From assembly GCA_041060555.1 (NCBI GenBank), contig JBEUDS010000002.1: a stretch of 64,000 bases of DNA. One strand, given 5' to 3'. Position numbers and translations under genes: made by a program. Shown here in pieces: positions 40,875 to 50,454 of this stretch (position 1 is the first letter of the stretch; each line of letters begins with the position of its first letter). Source of the DNA: CAUJIW01 sp963205175 (GTDB lineage: Bacteria > Pseudomonadota > Alphaproteobacteria > Sphingomonadales > Sphingomonadaceae). The notes below the pieces were generated by a model that saw nothing but the letters and a program-made list of their open reading frames with translations, was not told the origin of the DNA and ran no database searches.

Positions 40875-42104
40875 ATGGTTGAAGGCACGGCGGGGGACCG
40901 CGCGGAAGAGTCGTCGCTGGAGGCGTTTCGTGCCGAGACGCGTGCGTGGCTGGAGGCCAACTGCCCGCCCGAGATGCGCCAGCCGGCGGCGGGTGACGAC
41001 GACATGTGCTGGGGCGGCCGGCGCTGGGTGTTCAGGAGCGAGGCGCAGAAGGTGTGGCTGGAGCGCATGGCGGCGCGCGGCTGGACGGTGCCGGAATGGC
41101 CGCGCGAGTACGGCGGCGGCGGGCTGTCCAAGGCGGAAGCGAAAATCCTGCAAGCCGAGATGGCGCGGCTGGGCTGCCGCTCGCCGCTGAGTTCGTTCGG
41201 CATCTGGATGCTGGGGCCGGCACTGCTGAAGTACGGCAACGAGGCCCAGAAGCGCGAGCATCTGCCGAGAATAGCCCGCGGCGAGATCCGCTGGTGCCAG
41301 GGCTATTCCGAACCGGGCGCCGGCTCCGACCTCGCCGGCCTCAAGACCCGCGCGGAGGACATGGGGGACCATTATCTGGTCAATGGCCAGAAAATCTGGA
41401 CCTCCTACGCCGACCAGGCGGACTGGATCTTCTGTCTGGTGCGCACCGACGCCCAGGCGCCCAAGCACCTTGGCATCAGTTTCCTGCTGTTCGACATGGC
41501 GAGTCCTGGCGTTTCGACCAGCCCGATCAAGCTGATCTCCGGCTATTCGCCGTTCTGCCAGACCTTCTTCGACAATGTGAAGGTGCCCAAGGAGAACCTG
41601 GTGGGCACCCTCAACAAGGGCTGGGACATCGCCAAATATCTGCTGACGCACGAGCGCGAGATGATCGGCGGCATGGGCTTTTCCGGCGATGGCCGGGAGG
41701 CGCTGTCGCAGATCGCCGCACGCGAGATCGGGCTGGAGAATGGCGCCCTGGCGGACAGCGGCCTGCGCACCGACATCGTGCGTCACGAGATCGATGCCTG
41801 GGCGTTCGCGCTGACCATGGAGCGGGTGCTCGACGAGGCGAAGGCCGGTCAGGGCACCGGCGCCCTGTCGTCGATGCTCAAATATTATGGCACCGAGCTC
41901 AACAAGCGGCGCAACGAACTGCTGATGTCGGTGCTGGGCAGCGACAGCCTGATCTGGGAGGGCGACAATCCGCGCACTGGCGGCAAGGCCGGCGAGCGGC
42001 CCAAGGCCTGGCTGCGCAGCCGCGCCAACTCGATCGAGGGCGGCACGTCGGAGGTGCAGCTCAACATCATCGCCAAACGCGTGCTGCAATTGCCCGGCGC
42101 CTGA
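40875..42104 (+). CDS. Acyl-CoA dehydrogenase (larger subunit type)
   Basis: A 409-residue FAD enzyme of the acyl-CoA dehydrogenase family. FAD and substrate motifs are WCQGYSEPGAGSDLAGLKTRA and INGQKIWTS-like VNGQKIWTSYADQADWI. The C-terminal SIEGGTSEVQLNIIAKRVL contains the Glu expected to act as catalytic base. It is the first gene of a run with a second dehydrogenase and an acyl-CoA ligase. Pairing of a ~400-residue and a ~380-residue dehydrogenase recalls the heterotetrameric enzymes that act on steroid side chains. The start has GGGGAGC upstream. Confidence 0.9.
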   Translation: MVEGTAGDRAEESSLEAFRAETRAWLEANCPPEMRQPAAGDDDMCWGGRRWVFRSEAQKVWLERMAARGWTVPEWPREYGGGGLSKAEAKILQAEMARLGCRSPLSSFGIWMLGPALLKYGNEAQKREHLPRIARGEIRWCQGYSEPGAGSDLAGLKTRAEDMGDHYLVNGQKIWTSYADQADWIFCLVRTDAQAPKHLGISFLLFDMASPGVSTSPIKLISGYSPFCQTFFDNVKVPKENLVGTLNKGWDIAKYLLTHEREMIGGMGFSGDGREALSQIAAREIGLENGALADSGLRTDIVRHEIDAWAFALTMERVLDEAKAGQGTGALSSMLKYYGTELNKRRNELLMSVLGSDSLIWEGDNPRTGGKAGERPKAWLRSRANSIEGGTSEVQLNIIAKRVLQLPGA

Positions 42105-42186
42105 GTCGCGCGTCGGCCATTCTCGCGCGTGACCGTATTTTCTGACGCCTGTTGTTGACGTTATTCTGTTTCTGGGGAGCAGCCGA

Positions 42187-43326
42187 ATGGCGCTGGTACT
42201 GACCGAAGATCAGCAGATGTTGAAGGATTCCGTGGCGGCCTTTCTCGCCGACAAGGCGCCGGTGGCGCAACTGCGGGCGCTGCGCGACAGTGCCGATGCC
42301 ACCGGCTTTTCGCGCGATCTGTGGCGGGAGATGGCCGCGATGGGGCTGGCGGGCGTGCTGGTGCCGGAGGCCGAGGGCGGTAGCGGCTTTGGCTATGTCG
42401 GCGCCGGCCTGGCGCAGGAGCAGATCGGCCGCAACCTGTCGGCCTCGCCGATGCTGTCGACCGCCATCCTCGGCGTCACGGCGCTGCTGCGCGGCGGATC
42501 GAATGCCCAGCGTCAGGCATTGCTGCCCAAGATCGCCGCCGGCGACATGCTGCTGGCGCTGGCCGCCGACGAGCTGGCCCGTCACAACCCCACCCGGGTG
42601 AGCACGCTGGCGACACCGTCGGGCAATGGCTTCCTGCTCAACGGCGCAAAGGCGTTCGTGCTTGATGGCCATGTCGCGGACAAGCTGATCGTCTCGGCGC
42701 GCACCAGCGGTGCGGAAGGCGCGCGCGAGGGCATCACGCTGTTCCTGGTCGATCGCGCCGCCGCCGGGGTCGAGGTCAGTCGCACCGTCATGGTCGACAG
42801 CCGTAACGCGGCGCACGTCAGCCTCGACGATGTCCAGGTCGCCGGCGAGGACGTGCTGGGTCCGGTGGATGGCGGCCATGCCATTCTGGAACGGGTGCTG
42901 GATGCCGGTCGGGCCTGTCTGGCGGCGGAGATGCTGGGCGTGGCGGCGGAATCCTTCGATCGCACGGTGGAGTATCTCAAGCAGCGCGAGCAGTTCGGCG
43001 TGCTGATCGGCAGTTTCCAGGCGTTGCAGCATCGCGCCGCGCATCTGTTCTGCGAGGTGGAGCTGGTGAAGTCGGTGGTGCTGCGGGCCTTGCAGGCGCT
43101 CGACGCCGATGATCCGCGCGCGCCTGCGTTCGCATCGCTGGCCAAGGCCAAGGCCGGTGAGGTGGTCAGGCTCGCGACCAATGAGGCCGTGCAGCTGCAC
43201 GGCGGTATCGGCATGACCGACGATTTCGATGTCGGTTTTTTCATGAAGCGGGCACGCGCCGCGGCGGAGACCTTCGGCGACATCGCCTTCCATGGCGATC
43301 GCCTGGCGCGCCTGGGCGGTTATTGA
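42187..43326 (+). CDS. Acyl-CoA dehydrogenase (smaller partner)
   Basis: A 379-residue family member. Recognisable parts are the N-terminal LTEDQQMLKDSVAAFL, GVLVPEAEGGSGFGYVGAG, and the C-terminal VQLHGGIGMTDDFDVGFFMKR. The usual catalytic-base motif (EGTS-like, present in the upstream gene as IEGGTSE) is missing here; the protein ends in RAAAETFGDIAFHGDRL. That is expected of the non-catalytic half of an alpha2-beta2 enzyme. It lies 82 bp after the first dehydrogenase and 24 bp before the ligase, each with a GGGGAG ribosome site. Confidence 0.88.
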   Translation: MALVLTEDQQMLKDSVAAFLADKAPVAQLRALRDSADATGFSRDLWREMAAMGLAGVLVPEAEGGSGFGYVGAGLAQEQIGRNLSASPMLSTAILGVTALLRGGSNAQRQALLPKIAAGDMLLALAADELARHNPTRVSTLATPSGNGFLLNGAKAFVLDGHVADKLIVSARTSGAEGAREGITLFLVDRAAAGVEVSRTVMVDSRNAAHVSLDDVQVAGEDVLGPVDGGHAILERVLDAGRACLAAEMLGVAAESFDRTVEYLKQREQFGVLIGSFQALQHRAAHLFCEVELVKSVVLRALQALDADDPRAPAFASLAKAKAGEVVRLATNEAVQLHGGIGMTDDFDVGFFMKRARAAAETFGDIAFHGDRLARLGGY

Positions 43327-43350
43327 GGGACAGGGAGCGGGGAGAAAGAC

Positions 43351-45084
43351 ATGAGCGTGGCATTCGACAAGACCTACGACGCCATTCTGGCCGCCATGAC
43401 CGGGCCGGGTACCCAGCTGGAGGTGCATGAGGCGGCCATTGGCGGCAATACCCTGCCGATGTTCAAGAATGTGCCGGCGACCATGGCCGACTTCCTGAAG
43501 CTGGCGCTGCTGCATGGCGACAAGGAATTCATCGTCTACGAGGGCGAGCGCTATACCTTCGCCCAGACCTATGCCCGCGCCGAGGCGCTGGCCGCCTGCC
43601 TGCAGAACGACTGGCACGTCGCCAAGGGCGACCGCGTGGTGATCGCCATGCGCAACTATCCGGAATGGATTTTCGCCTTCATGGCGATCGCCATGATCGG
43701 CGCCATCGCGGTGCCGCTCAATGCCTGGTGGCAGGCCGAGGAGTTCACCTATGCGCTGTCCGACAGCGACGCCCGGCTGGCCATCGCCGACGAGGAGCGG
43801 GCCTCGCGACTGGCCCAGGTGCCGCATGAGCAGCGGCCGCCGGTGCTGGTGGTGCGGCCGTCGGGCTTCGTCAATGGCGGCATGACCGCGCTGTCGGACA
43901 GCGTGTTCGAGAGCGGTGCCAAGCCGACGCCGGTGGCCATCGACCCGGAGGACGATCTGTCGATCATGTACACCTCGGGGTCCACCGGCTATCCCAAGGG
44001 CGCGGTGTCGCGGCAGCGCGGCATGGTCTCGGCGGTGTTCAACTATACCGCCGCCGGGCTGACCATGTTGCAGATCACCATGCAGGACGCTGCCGCACGC
44101 GGCGAGACGGTCGATCCCAATGCCATGCCGCAGCCAGTGGCGCTGCTGCCGGTGCCGCTGTTCCACATTACCGGCCTGGTGCCGATCCTGCTGGTGTGTT
44201 TCGTCATCGGCCGCAAGCTGGTGATCATGCACAAGTGGGATGTGGTGACGGCCTTCCGGCTGATCGAGCAGGAGAAAGTCACCTACTTCACCGGCGTGCC
44301 GACCATGAGTCTGGAACTGATGCAGCATCCGGACCGCGACAAGTTTGACCTGTCGTCGCTGGTGGATATCGGCGGCGGCGGCGCGGCGCGGCCGGCTGAA
44401 CATGTGGGCCGCCTGAAGGCGGCGTTCCCCGGCCGGAATCCGGGTATCGGCTACGGGCTGACCGAGACCAATGGTGTCGGCGCCATGAATTCCCGCGAGA
44501 GCTACTACGACAAGCCGACATCGACCGGCCGCCCGACCCGGCCGCTGGTGGAAATGAAAATCGCCGGCGATGACGGCGCGGCGCTGCCGACGGGCGCGGT
44601 GGGAGAGGTCTGCATCCGTTCGATCTGCAACGTGCGCGGCTACTGGAAGAAGCCGGAGGCGACGGCGGAAGCCTTCACCACTGACGGCTGGTTCCGTACC
44701 GGCGATCTCGGCTATCTTGATGATGAAGGCTATCTGTTCATCGTTGACCGCAAGAAGGACATCATCATTCGCGGCGGCGAGAACATCGCCTGCCTGGAGG
44801 TCGAGTCGGCGATCTATCATCACCCGGCGGTCGCCGAGGTCGCGGTGTTCGGCCTGCCCGACGAGCGGCTGGGCGAGATCGTTGGCGCGGTGGTCTATCT
44901 CAAGCCGGGCGAGCGCGTGGATGCCGAGGATCTGCGTGATTATCTGGCGCAGCACCTGGCGGCGTTCAAGATTCCCGCGCGCATCTGGCTGGTGGCGGAC
45001 CCGCTGCCCAAGCTGGGTTCGGGCAAGATCGACAAGGTGATGCTGAGGAAGGCTTATCGGGAACTGGCCAAAGCCGTCGCCTGA
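43351..45084 (+). CDS. Acyl-CoA synthetase / AMP-dependent CoA ligase
   Basis: A 577-residue member of the adenylate-forming family. It carries the P-loop-like motif MYTSGSTGYPKGAVSRQRG, the aromatic-loop and adenine-site region IGYGLTETNGVG, GWFRTGDLGYLDDEGYLFIVD with KDIIIRGGENI as the hinge, and the C-terminal catalytic Lys in LPKLGSGKIDKVML. It activates a carboxylic acid to its CoA thioester for the two adjacent dehydrogenases. The chain type is unknown; a cyclic or branched acid is possible given the paired dehydrogenases. Confidence 0.92.
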   Translation: MSVAFDKTYDAILAAMTGPGTQLEVHEAAIGGNTLPMFKNVPATMADFLKLALLHGDKEFIVYEGERYTFAQTYARAEALAACLQNDWHVAKGDRVVIAMRNYPEWIFAFMAIAMIGAIAVPLNAWWQAEEFTYALSDSDARLAIADEERASRLAQVPHEQRPPVLVVRPSGFVNGGMTALSDSVFESGAKPTPVAIDPEDDLSIMYTSGSTGYPKGAVSRQRGMVSAVFNYTAAGLTMLQITMQDAAARGETVDPNAMPQPVALLPVPLFHITGLVPILLVCFVIGRKLVIMHKWDVVTAFRLIEQEKVTYFTGVPTMSLELMQHPDRDKFDLSSLVDIGGGGAARPAEHVGRLKAAFPGRNPGIGYGLTETNGVGAMNSRESYYDKPTSTGRPTRPLVEMKIAGDDGAALPTGAVGEVCIRSICNVRGYWKKPEATAEAFTTDGWFRTGDLGYLDDEGYLFIVDRKKDIIIRGGENIACLEVESAIYHHPAVAEVAVFGLPDERLGEIVGAVVYLKPGERVDAEDLRDYLAQHLAAFKIPARIWLVADPLPKLGSGKIDKVMLRKAYRELAKAVA

Positions 45085-45154
45085 GGCTGCGGCGACGCCG
45101 GCTGGCAGCGAAACGGGGATTCAAGTGGCGGGTGAATTGGGGTAGGGGTGGGGA

Positions 45155-47452
45155 ATGATCGACCCGAAATCCGACCTGCCCACCGCCATCAATACGCCGC
45201 TGCCGCAACCCCGGACGACGCGCCGGCGCTTCCTCATCGGTGGCGCCGCCGGGCTTGGTCTGCTGGTCGGCTATGCCCTGTGGCCACGCAATCCGGCACT
45301 GACACTGGTGGCGCGCGACGATGAGACCATCGTCAACGCCTGGCTCAAGATCGGCGCTGACGGCCGGGTGGTGGTCGTGGTGCCGCAGGCGGAAATGGGG
45401 CAGGGCGTCTATACGTCTCTGCCGCAGATCGTCGCCGAGGAACTGGGGGCCGACTGGGCCACCGTGGCGGTGGAACCGGCGCCGCTGCATCCGGTATACG
45501 CCAACAAGCTGGCCCTGCAGGAAGGTGCCGACGTGTTGCCGGGCTTTGCCAGGGGGGTGGCGCGCTGGACGCTGGCGACCATGGCCGAGCGCTTCTCGTT
45601 GCAGATGACCGGCGGCAGCACCTCGGTGCGGGCCTTCCATGACACCTTGCGGCTGGCGGGCGCCACGGCGCGTGAAATGCTGTGCCAGGCGGCGGCGCGA
45701 CGCTGGGGTATCGACATTTCGCAGTGCCGGACCGAGAACAGCGAGGTGGTGGCGGGCGAGCAGCGGCTGTCGTTCGCGCAGCTGGCGGCCGCGGCCGCGC
45801 TGGAGGAGCCGCCGGTCAACCCGAAGCTGAAGAAACGGCGGGACTTCACGCTGATCGGCAAGAGCCCGGCCCGGCTCGATCTGCCCTCGAAGGTCGACGG
45901 GTCGTCGCGCTTCGGCGTCGATGTGCGCGTGCCGGACATGGTCTATGCCTCGGTTCGCGCCGGGCCGGTCAACGGCGCGGCACTGGTCACGGTCGACGAC
46001 GCGGCGGCGAAGGCCCGGCCGGGCGTGCTGGCGGTGGTGCGCGGTCCGACCTGGGCGGCGGTGGTCGCCGGCAGCTGGTGGCAGGCCAATCAGGCGCTCG
46101 ACGATCTCAAGCTGACCTTCGACACCGACGGACTGGAGCACGTCGCGACCGCGGCCCTCGACAAGGCGCTGACGGAGGCGCTGGCCGGCAGTGGCCGGGT
46201 CTACGCCGAATCCGGTGATGTGGACGCCGCGCTGGGTGCCGCGACCGATGTTGTCGAGGCGTCCTACAAGGTGCCCTATCTGGCACACGCGTGTCTGGAG
46301 CCCATGACCGCCACTGCGCGGGTGACAGCGGACAAGGTCGAGGTGTGGGCGCCGGTGCAGTCGACGACGCTGGCGGTCATGGCGCTGGCGCGGGCGCTGG
46401 ATGTCGCCGAGGCGCGTGTCGCCGTCTATCCGACCCTGCTGGGCGGCGGCTTTGGTCGCAAGGTCGAGACGGATGCCGTGGTGCAGGCGGCTCTGATCGC
46501 GCGCGAGGCTGGCCGGCCGGTGCAACTGCTGTGGAACCGGCAGGAGGACATAACGCAGGACAAGTTTCGCCCGGCGGTGGTGGCGCGCCTGCGTGGCGCG
46601 GTATCGAAATCGGGAGGGGTTACCGTCTGGCATCATCACATGGCCGGTGCCTCGGTCCAGGGCAGTTCCATGGCGCGGCTGATGCCCAGGGTCAGTTTCA
46701 GTGAACCCGATGTGACCTCGGTGCAGGGAGCCGTGCATCTGCCCTACGCCCTGGGTGCGCGGCGTGTCAGCCATGCGGTGGTCGACGCGCCGGTGCCGGT
46801 GGGGTCGTGGCGCTCGGTCGGTCACAGCTACAATGCCTTCTTCATCGAATGCTTCATCGACGAACTGGCGGGCGCCGCCGGCAAGGATCCGTTGCAGTTC
46901 CGCCTCGACCTGCTGAAGGAGGCGCCGGCGCATGCGGCGGTGCTCGCCCTGGCGGCGGAGAAGGCCAGTTATCTGGCGCCGTTGCCGCCGGGTCATGGGC
47001 GAGGTGTCGCGCTGCACGAGTCGTTCGGTTCCATTGTCGCCCAGGTGGCCGAGGTGTTCGTATCGGCCGAGGGCGCGCTCAGCATCAAGCGTGTCACCTG
47101 CGCCATTGACTGCGGGCCAGCCATCCACCCCGACATCATCGCCGGCCAGATGGAGGGCGGCATCATTTTCGGCCTGACCGCGGCGCTCAAGGGCGAGATC
47201 ACCTTCGCCGACGGCATGACCCAGCAGACCAACTTCGATGGCTATCCGCTGCTGACACTGGCGGAGACGCCGGCGATCGACGTGCATATCGTCAGTCCGT
47301 CCAGCCGGCCGCTGGGCGGCGTCGGTGAACCCGGCACACCACCGATCGCGCCGGCTGTCGTCAACGCCATCGCGGCCGCCACCGGCATTCGCATCCGCCG
47401 GCTGCCGATCGCCGATCAGCCGCTGCGCAACAGCACGCCGATCGGGCTTTAG
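45155..47452 (+). CDS. Tat-exported molybdopterin-binding subunit, xanthine dehydrogenase / isoquinoline oxidoreductase type
   Basis: A 765-residue molybdenum hydroxylase large subunit of the IorB-like branch. It has a twin-arginine signal (TRRRFLIGGAAGLGLLVGY, about residues 21-40), so the folded protein is exported. Cofactor motifs include PQAEMGQGVYTSLPQIVAEE, ASYKVPYLAHACLEPMTATA, LGGGFGRKVETDAVVQAAL and the C-terminal GGVGEPGTPPIAPAVV, where the Glu is the expected catalytic residue. The [2Fe-2S] small subunit and c-type cytochrome that normally accompany it are not adjacent. It likely oxidises an aldehyde or N-heterocycle in the periplasm. Confidence 0.88.
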   Translation: MIDPKSDLPTAINTPLPQPRTTRRRFLIGGAAGLGLLVGYALWPRNPALTLVARDDETIVNAWLKIGADGRVVVVVPQAEMGQGVYTSLPQIVAEELGADWATVAVEPAPLHPVYANKLALQEGADVLPGFARGVARWTLATMAERFSLQMTGGSTSVRAFHDTLRLAGATAREMLCQAAARRWGIDISQCRTENSEVVAGEQRLSFAQLAAAAALEEPPVNPKLKKRRDFTLIGKSPARLDLPSKVDGSSRFGVDVRVPDMVYASVRAGPVNGAALVTVDDAAAKARPGVLAVVRGPTWAAVVAGSWWQANQALDDLKLTFDTDGLEHVATAALDKALTEALAGSGRVYAESGDVDAALGAATDVVEASYKVPYLAHACLEPMTATARVTADKVEVWAPVQSTTLAVMALARALDVAEARVAVYPTLLGGGFGRKVETDAVVQAALIAREAGRPVQLLWNRQEDITQDKFRPAVVARLRGAVSKSGGVTVWHHHMAGASVQGSSMARLMPRVSFSEPDVTSVQGAVHLPYALGARRVSHAVVDAPVPVGSWRSVGHSYNAFFIECFIDELAGAAGKDPLQFRLDLLKEAPAHAAVLALAAEKASYLAPLPPGHGRGVALHESFGSIVAQVAEVFVSAEGALSIKRVTCAIDCGPAIHPDIIAGQMEGGIIFGLTAALKGEITFADGMTQQTNFDGYPLLTLAETPAIDVHIVSPSSRPLGGVGEPGTPPIAPAVVNAIAAATGIRIRRLPIADQPLRNSTPIGL

Positions 47453-47490
47453 CCCTTGCACACGGCCTGTCGGCGCTTATCTGCGAGACC

Positions 47491-48528
47491 ATGAGTTCAA
47501 TGACCACAGACACCGCCGCCCGTCCGCCTGATCACCCGCCCGTCGCGTTTGGCCGCGTCGGCGTGCTGCTGGTCAATCTTGGCACGCCGGATGCCACCGA
47601 TTTCTGGTCGGTGCGCCGTTACCTGTCGGAGTTCCTGTCCGACCGCCGGGTGGTGGAGCTGCCGCGCCTGCTGTGGCAGCCGATCCTGCAGGGGATTATC
47701 CTGACCACGCGGCCCCGACGCTCCGGCCATGCCTATGCGCAGATCTGGGATCGCAGCCGCAACCAGTCGCCACTGAAAAGCATCACCGAGGACCAGGCGG
47801 CGGCGTTGCAGGCGCTGCTGGGGCCGGATGTCGACGTCGACTGGGCGATGCGCTACGGCAACCCCTCCATCGCCGGGCGGCTGACAGCGATGAAGGCGCG
47901 CGGTTGTGATCGAATCCTGATCGCGCCGCTCTATCCGCAGTACAGCGGCGCCACCACGGCCTCGGTGGTGGACAAGGTGGGCGAGGCAATGATGGCCATG
48001 CGCTGGCAGCCGGCGCTGCGCACCTTGCCGCCCTATTACGACGATCCGGGCTATATCGCGGCACTGGCGGGCAGCGTGCGTGCGCGCATCAACACACTGG
48101 ACTGGGAACCGGAGGTGCTGCTGGCCTCCTTCCATGGCATGCCGCGCCGGACGCTCGATCTTGGCGATCCCTATCACTGCCATTGCCAGAAGACCGGCCG
48201 GCTGCTGCGCGAGGCGCTGGACTGGCCCGCGGCGCGTTTCCATATCACGTTCCAGTCGCGTTTCGGGCGGGCGGAGTGGCTGCGCCCCTATACCGACCAG
48301 ACGCTGCGCGCGCTGGCCGGCAAGGGCGTGAAACGGCTGGCGATCATCGCGCCGGCCTTCACCGCCGACTGCATTGAAACGCTGGAGGAGTTGTCGCTGG
48401 CCAACCGCGACCTGTTCCTCAGCCATGGCGGCGAGGCCTTCGCCTATGTCCCGTGTCTCAACGCCGGCAGTGACGGCATGGCCATGCTGGCCGGGCTGGT
48501 GCGCCGGGAGCTGCAGGGCTGGATCTGA
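47491..48528 (+). CDS. hemH: Ferrochelatase
   Basis: A 345-residue enzyme that inserts ferrous iron into protoporphyrin IX, the last step of heme synthesis. Family signatures are VGVLLVNLGTPDATDFWSVR, MRYGNPSIAGRL, LYPQYSGATTASV, the metal-site His in LASFHGMPRRTLDLGDPYHC with HCQKTGRLL, and the acidic loop PAFTADCIETLEEL. It starts 38 bp after the molybdopterin subunit and could share its transcript, though no functional link is known. It is followed by 158 bp before phaB. Confidence 0.96.
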   Translation: MSSMTTDTAARPPDHPPVAFGRVGVLLVNLGTPDATDFWSVRRYLSEFLSDRRVVELPRLLWQPILQGIILTTRPRRSGHAYAQIWDRSRNQSPLKSITEDQAAALQALLGPDVDVDWAMRYGNPSIAGRLTAMKARGCDRILIAPLYPQYSGATTASVVDKVGEAMMAMRWQPALRTLPPYYDDPGYIAALAGSVRARINTLDWEPEVLLASFHGMPRRTLDLGDPYHCHCQKTGRLLREALDWPAARFHITFQSRFGRAEWLRPYTDQTLRALAGKGVKRLAIIAPAFTADCIETLEELSLANRDLFLSHGGEAFAYVPCLNAGSDGMAMLAGLVRRELQGWI

Positions 48529-48686
48529 CTCCACAGGACGGGCGGCGCGCTGACGACGGGCGGCGACCCGTCACGATTGAGTCACACCTCGCTGTCATTT
48601 GCTTGGAAGCGGCCAATAAATCTGGTTAGCTCTTGATTGTGCGCTGCAACGCGCTCTAGCGTCATCACGGATCTGGAGGGGTCTTT

Positions 48687-49409
48687 ATGTCACGAGTGGC
48701 CATAGTAACCGGCGGCACACGGGGGATTGGCGAGGCGATTTCGATCCGGCTCAAGGACATGGGCATGACCGTTGCCGCCAACTACGCCGGTAACGACGTC
48801 AAGGCCGGGGAATTCACGGCGCGCACCGGCATTCGTGCCTACAAGTGGAATGTCGCTGACCATGAAGCCTGCCAGGAGGCGGTGACACGCATCGCCGGCG
48901 AGTTGGGTCCGGTGGAGGTGCTGGTGAATAATGCCGGCATCACCCGTGACGGCACCATGCTGAAGATGACCTACGAAATGTGGAAGGAGGTCATCGACGT
49001 CAATCTCGGTGGCTGCTTCAACATGGCCAAGGCGGTGTTCGGCGGCATGCGCGAACGCGGCTTCGGCCGCATCGTCAACATCGGCTCGATCAACGGCCAG
49101 GCCGGCCAGTACGGCCAGGTCAACTATGCGGCCGCCAAATCCGGCATCCACGGCTTCACCAAGGCACTGGCGCAGGAGGGCGCCAAGTTCGGCATCACCG
49201 TCAATGCCATCGCGCCGGGTTACATCGATACCGAGATGGTCGCGGCCGTCCCCCGGGACGTGCTGGACAAGATCGTCGCCAAGATTCCGGTGGGCCGGCT
49301 CGGCCATGCCGAGGAGATCGCGCGCGGCGTCGGCTTCCTGTGTTCGGACGACGCCGGCTTCATCACCGGCTCGACCATGTCGATCAACGGCGGACAACAC
49401 ATGTACTGA
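48687..49409 (+). CDS. phaB: Acetoacetyl-CoA reductase PhaB
   Basis: A 240-residue short-chain dehydrogenase that reduces acetoacetyl-CoA to (R)-3-hydroxybutyryl-CoA with NADPH for polyhydroxybutyrate. The NADP fold starts VAIVTGGTRGIGEAIS. Catalytic Ser, Tyr and Lys are in NIGSINGQAGQYGQVNYAAAK. The PhaB-typical stretch RDGTMLKMTYEMWKEVIDVN and the C terminus ITGSTMSINGGQHMY distinguish it from FabG. It is alone here, without phaA or phaC, with its own GGAGGGG ribosome site and terminator. Confidence 0.93.
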   Translation: MSRVAIVTGGTRGIGEAISIRLKDMGMTVAANYAGNDVKAGEFTARTGIRAYKWNVADHEACQEAVTRIAGELGPVEVLVNNAGITRDGTMLKMTYEMWKEVIDVNLGGCFNMAKAVFGGMRERGFGRIVNIGSINGQAGQYGQVNYAAAKSGIHGFTKALAQEGAKFGITVNAIAPGYIDTEMVAAVPRDVLDKIVAKIPVGRLGHAEEIARGVGFLCSDDAGFITGSTMSINGGQHMY

Positions 49410-49451
49410 ACAGACAACGCCGCGCTTTTGGGGAGGAGTGCCGTTGGGGAA

Positions 49452-49482
49452 GGGGTCGCTGAAAACAGCGGCCCCTCCTTTT
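49452..49482 (+). terminator. Intrinsic terminator of phaB
   Basis: GGGGTCGCTG (49452-49461) pairs with CAGCGGCCCC (49466-49475) with one G-T wobble and an AAAA loop, followed by TCCTTTTAT. Confidence 0.83.
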
Positions 49483-49513
49483 ATGGGCGCAAAGGCCGTG
49501 GCCTGATAACGGC

Positions 49514-50452
49514 CTACTGACCGGGGTTGGCCAGGCGAGCGACGGTGAGCCCCTTGGCGGCGAGCAGGTTCTGCACGCTCTTGCCGCCGGCCAGGTGGCC
49601 GGCGCCGACGGCCACGAACAACCGGCCGGGCTTGGCCAGCCGCGCGGCGATCCATTCGGCCCAGCGGGCATTGCGGTCATCGATCAGCACTCTGGCCAGC
49701 AGCGGCGTCGTGCTCATTGATTCATTGAGCCGCTCGCCGACTTTCTCGACGTCACCACGCGCCCAGTCGTCGATCAGGGCGCCGGATTCCTGACGCAGCT
49801 TGCCGAAATCGTTCAGCGTCGCGGCGAGCAGCGCGGTCTCTTCCGCCGGCGGCAGGCTGGCGAAGAAGCCGAACTGCTGGCCCGGCGTTTCCAGGCCCAT
49901 GATGGTCTTGCCGGCCGCGCGCGCCTGCGTTTTCAGCACTTCCTCGGCGCCGTGCCGGGGGTCGAAGCCGAGCTGGGTCAGACTGGTGACGGCAATGGTG
50001 GTGCCGGCCAGCCATGGACGCATGGTGTCCAGCGCCGCCATCGGCAGGCCGACCTGCCCGGCAACGGTCTCCAGCTGGGTCAACACCTTGGGCGGCAGCT
50101 GGTCGGTGAGCCGCCGGTCGGGCGGGTTGAGGCCGAGCTGGCGGATCAGCGGCGCGATGGCGGCCGGGTCGTCGGGCATCACGGTTTCCAGCACCAGCGT
50201 GTCGGCGGTGTCGAACGCCGCCTTCACCGGGCCGTCGAACCAGCGCAGGCCCTCGGGCAGCAGGTGGGAGGTGCCGAACAGGAAGATGACGGTGTCGTGA
50301 TCGTGGATCACCCAGAGCGCCGGGGTCGCCACCGTCGCCGCCGGCGCGTCCTGGCGGGCCCGCGCGGCGGTCGCGCCGCCCAGCAGCAGGCCGCACGCGA
50401 GGACACCCGCCGTGACGGCGTTAATCAGGCCGCGCAGGCGCGACGGACGCAT
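49514..50452 (-). CDS. TraB/GumN family protein, exported
   Basis: A 312-residue protein with a signal peptide (VTAGVLACGLLLGGATAARA) and the TraB/GumN core. That core reads WVIHDHDTVIFLFGTSHLLPEG at the start and RNARWAEWIAARLAKPG, then FVAVGAGHLAGGKSVQNLL, near the end. The paired GxxH motifs (FGTSH and GAGHL) resemble metal-dependent Tiki-type proteases, with which the family shares a fold; activity in bacteria is not established. It begins 2 bp after the SDR stop, so it closes a purF-SDR-TraB transcript. Confidence 0.87.
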   Translation of the reverse strand: MRPSRLRGLINAVTAGVLACGLLLGGATAARARQDAPAATVATPALWVIHDHDTVIFLFGTSHLLPEGLRWFDGPVKAAFDTADTLVLETVMPDDPAAIAPLIRQLGLNPPDRRLTDQLPPKVLTQLETVAGQVGLPMAALDTMRPWLAGTTIAVTSLTQLGFDPRHGAEEVLKTQARAAGKTIMGLETPGQQFGFFASLPPAEETALLAATLNDFGKLRQESGALIDDWARGDVEKVGERLNESMSTTPLLARVLIDDRNARWAEWIAARLAKPGRLFVAVGAGHLAGGKSVQNLLAAKGLTVARLANPGQ

Positions 50453-50454
50453 CG

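Noticed and set aside
42067..44955. A 962-codon open frame on the minus strand across the dehydrogenase and ligase genes
   Set aside because: It spans two real genes and an intergenic gap with no motif; composition is that of reversed GC-rich codons.
48529..48686. phaB promoter at TTGGAA / TTAGCT spaced 17 bp
   Set aside because: Only three of six -10 bases match; too weak to list as a feature.
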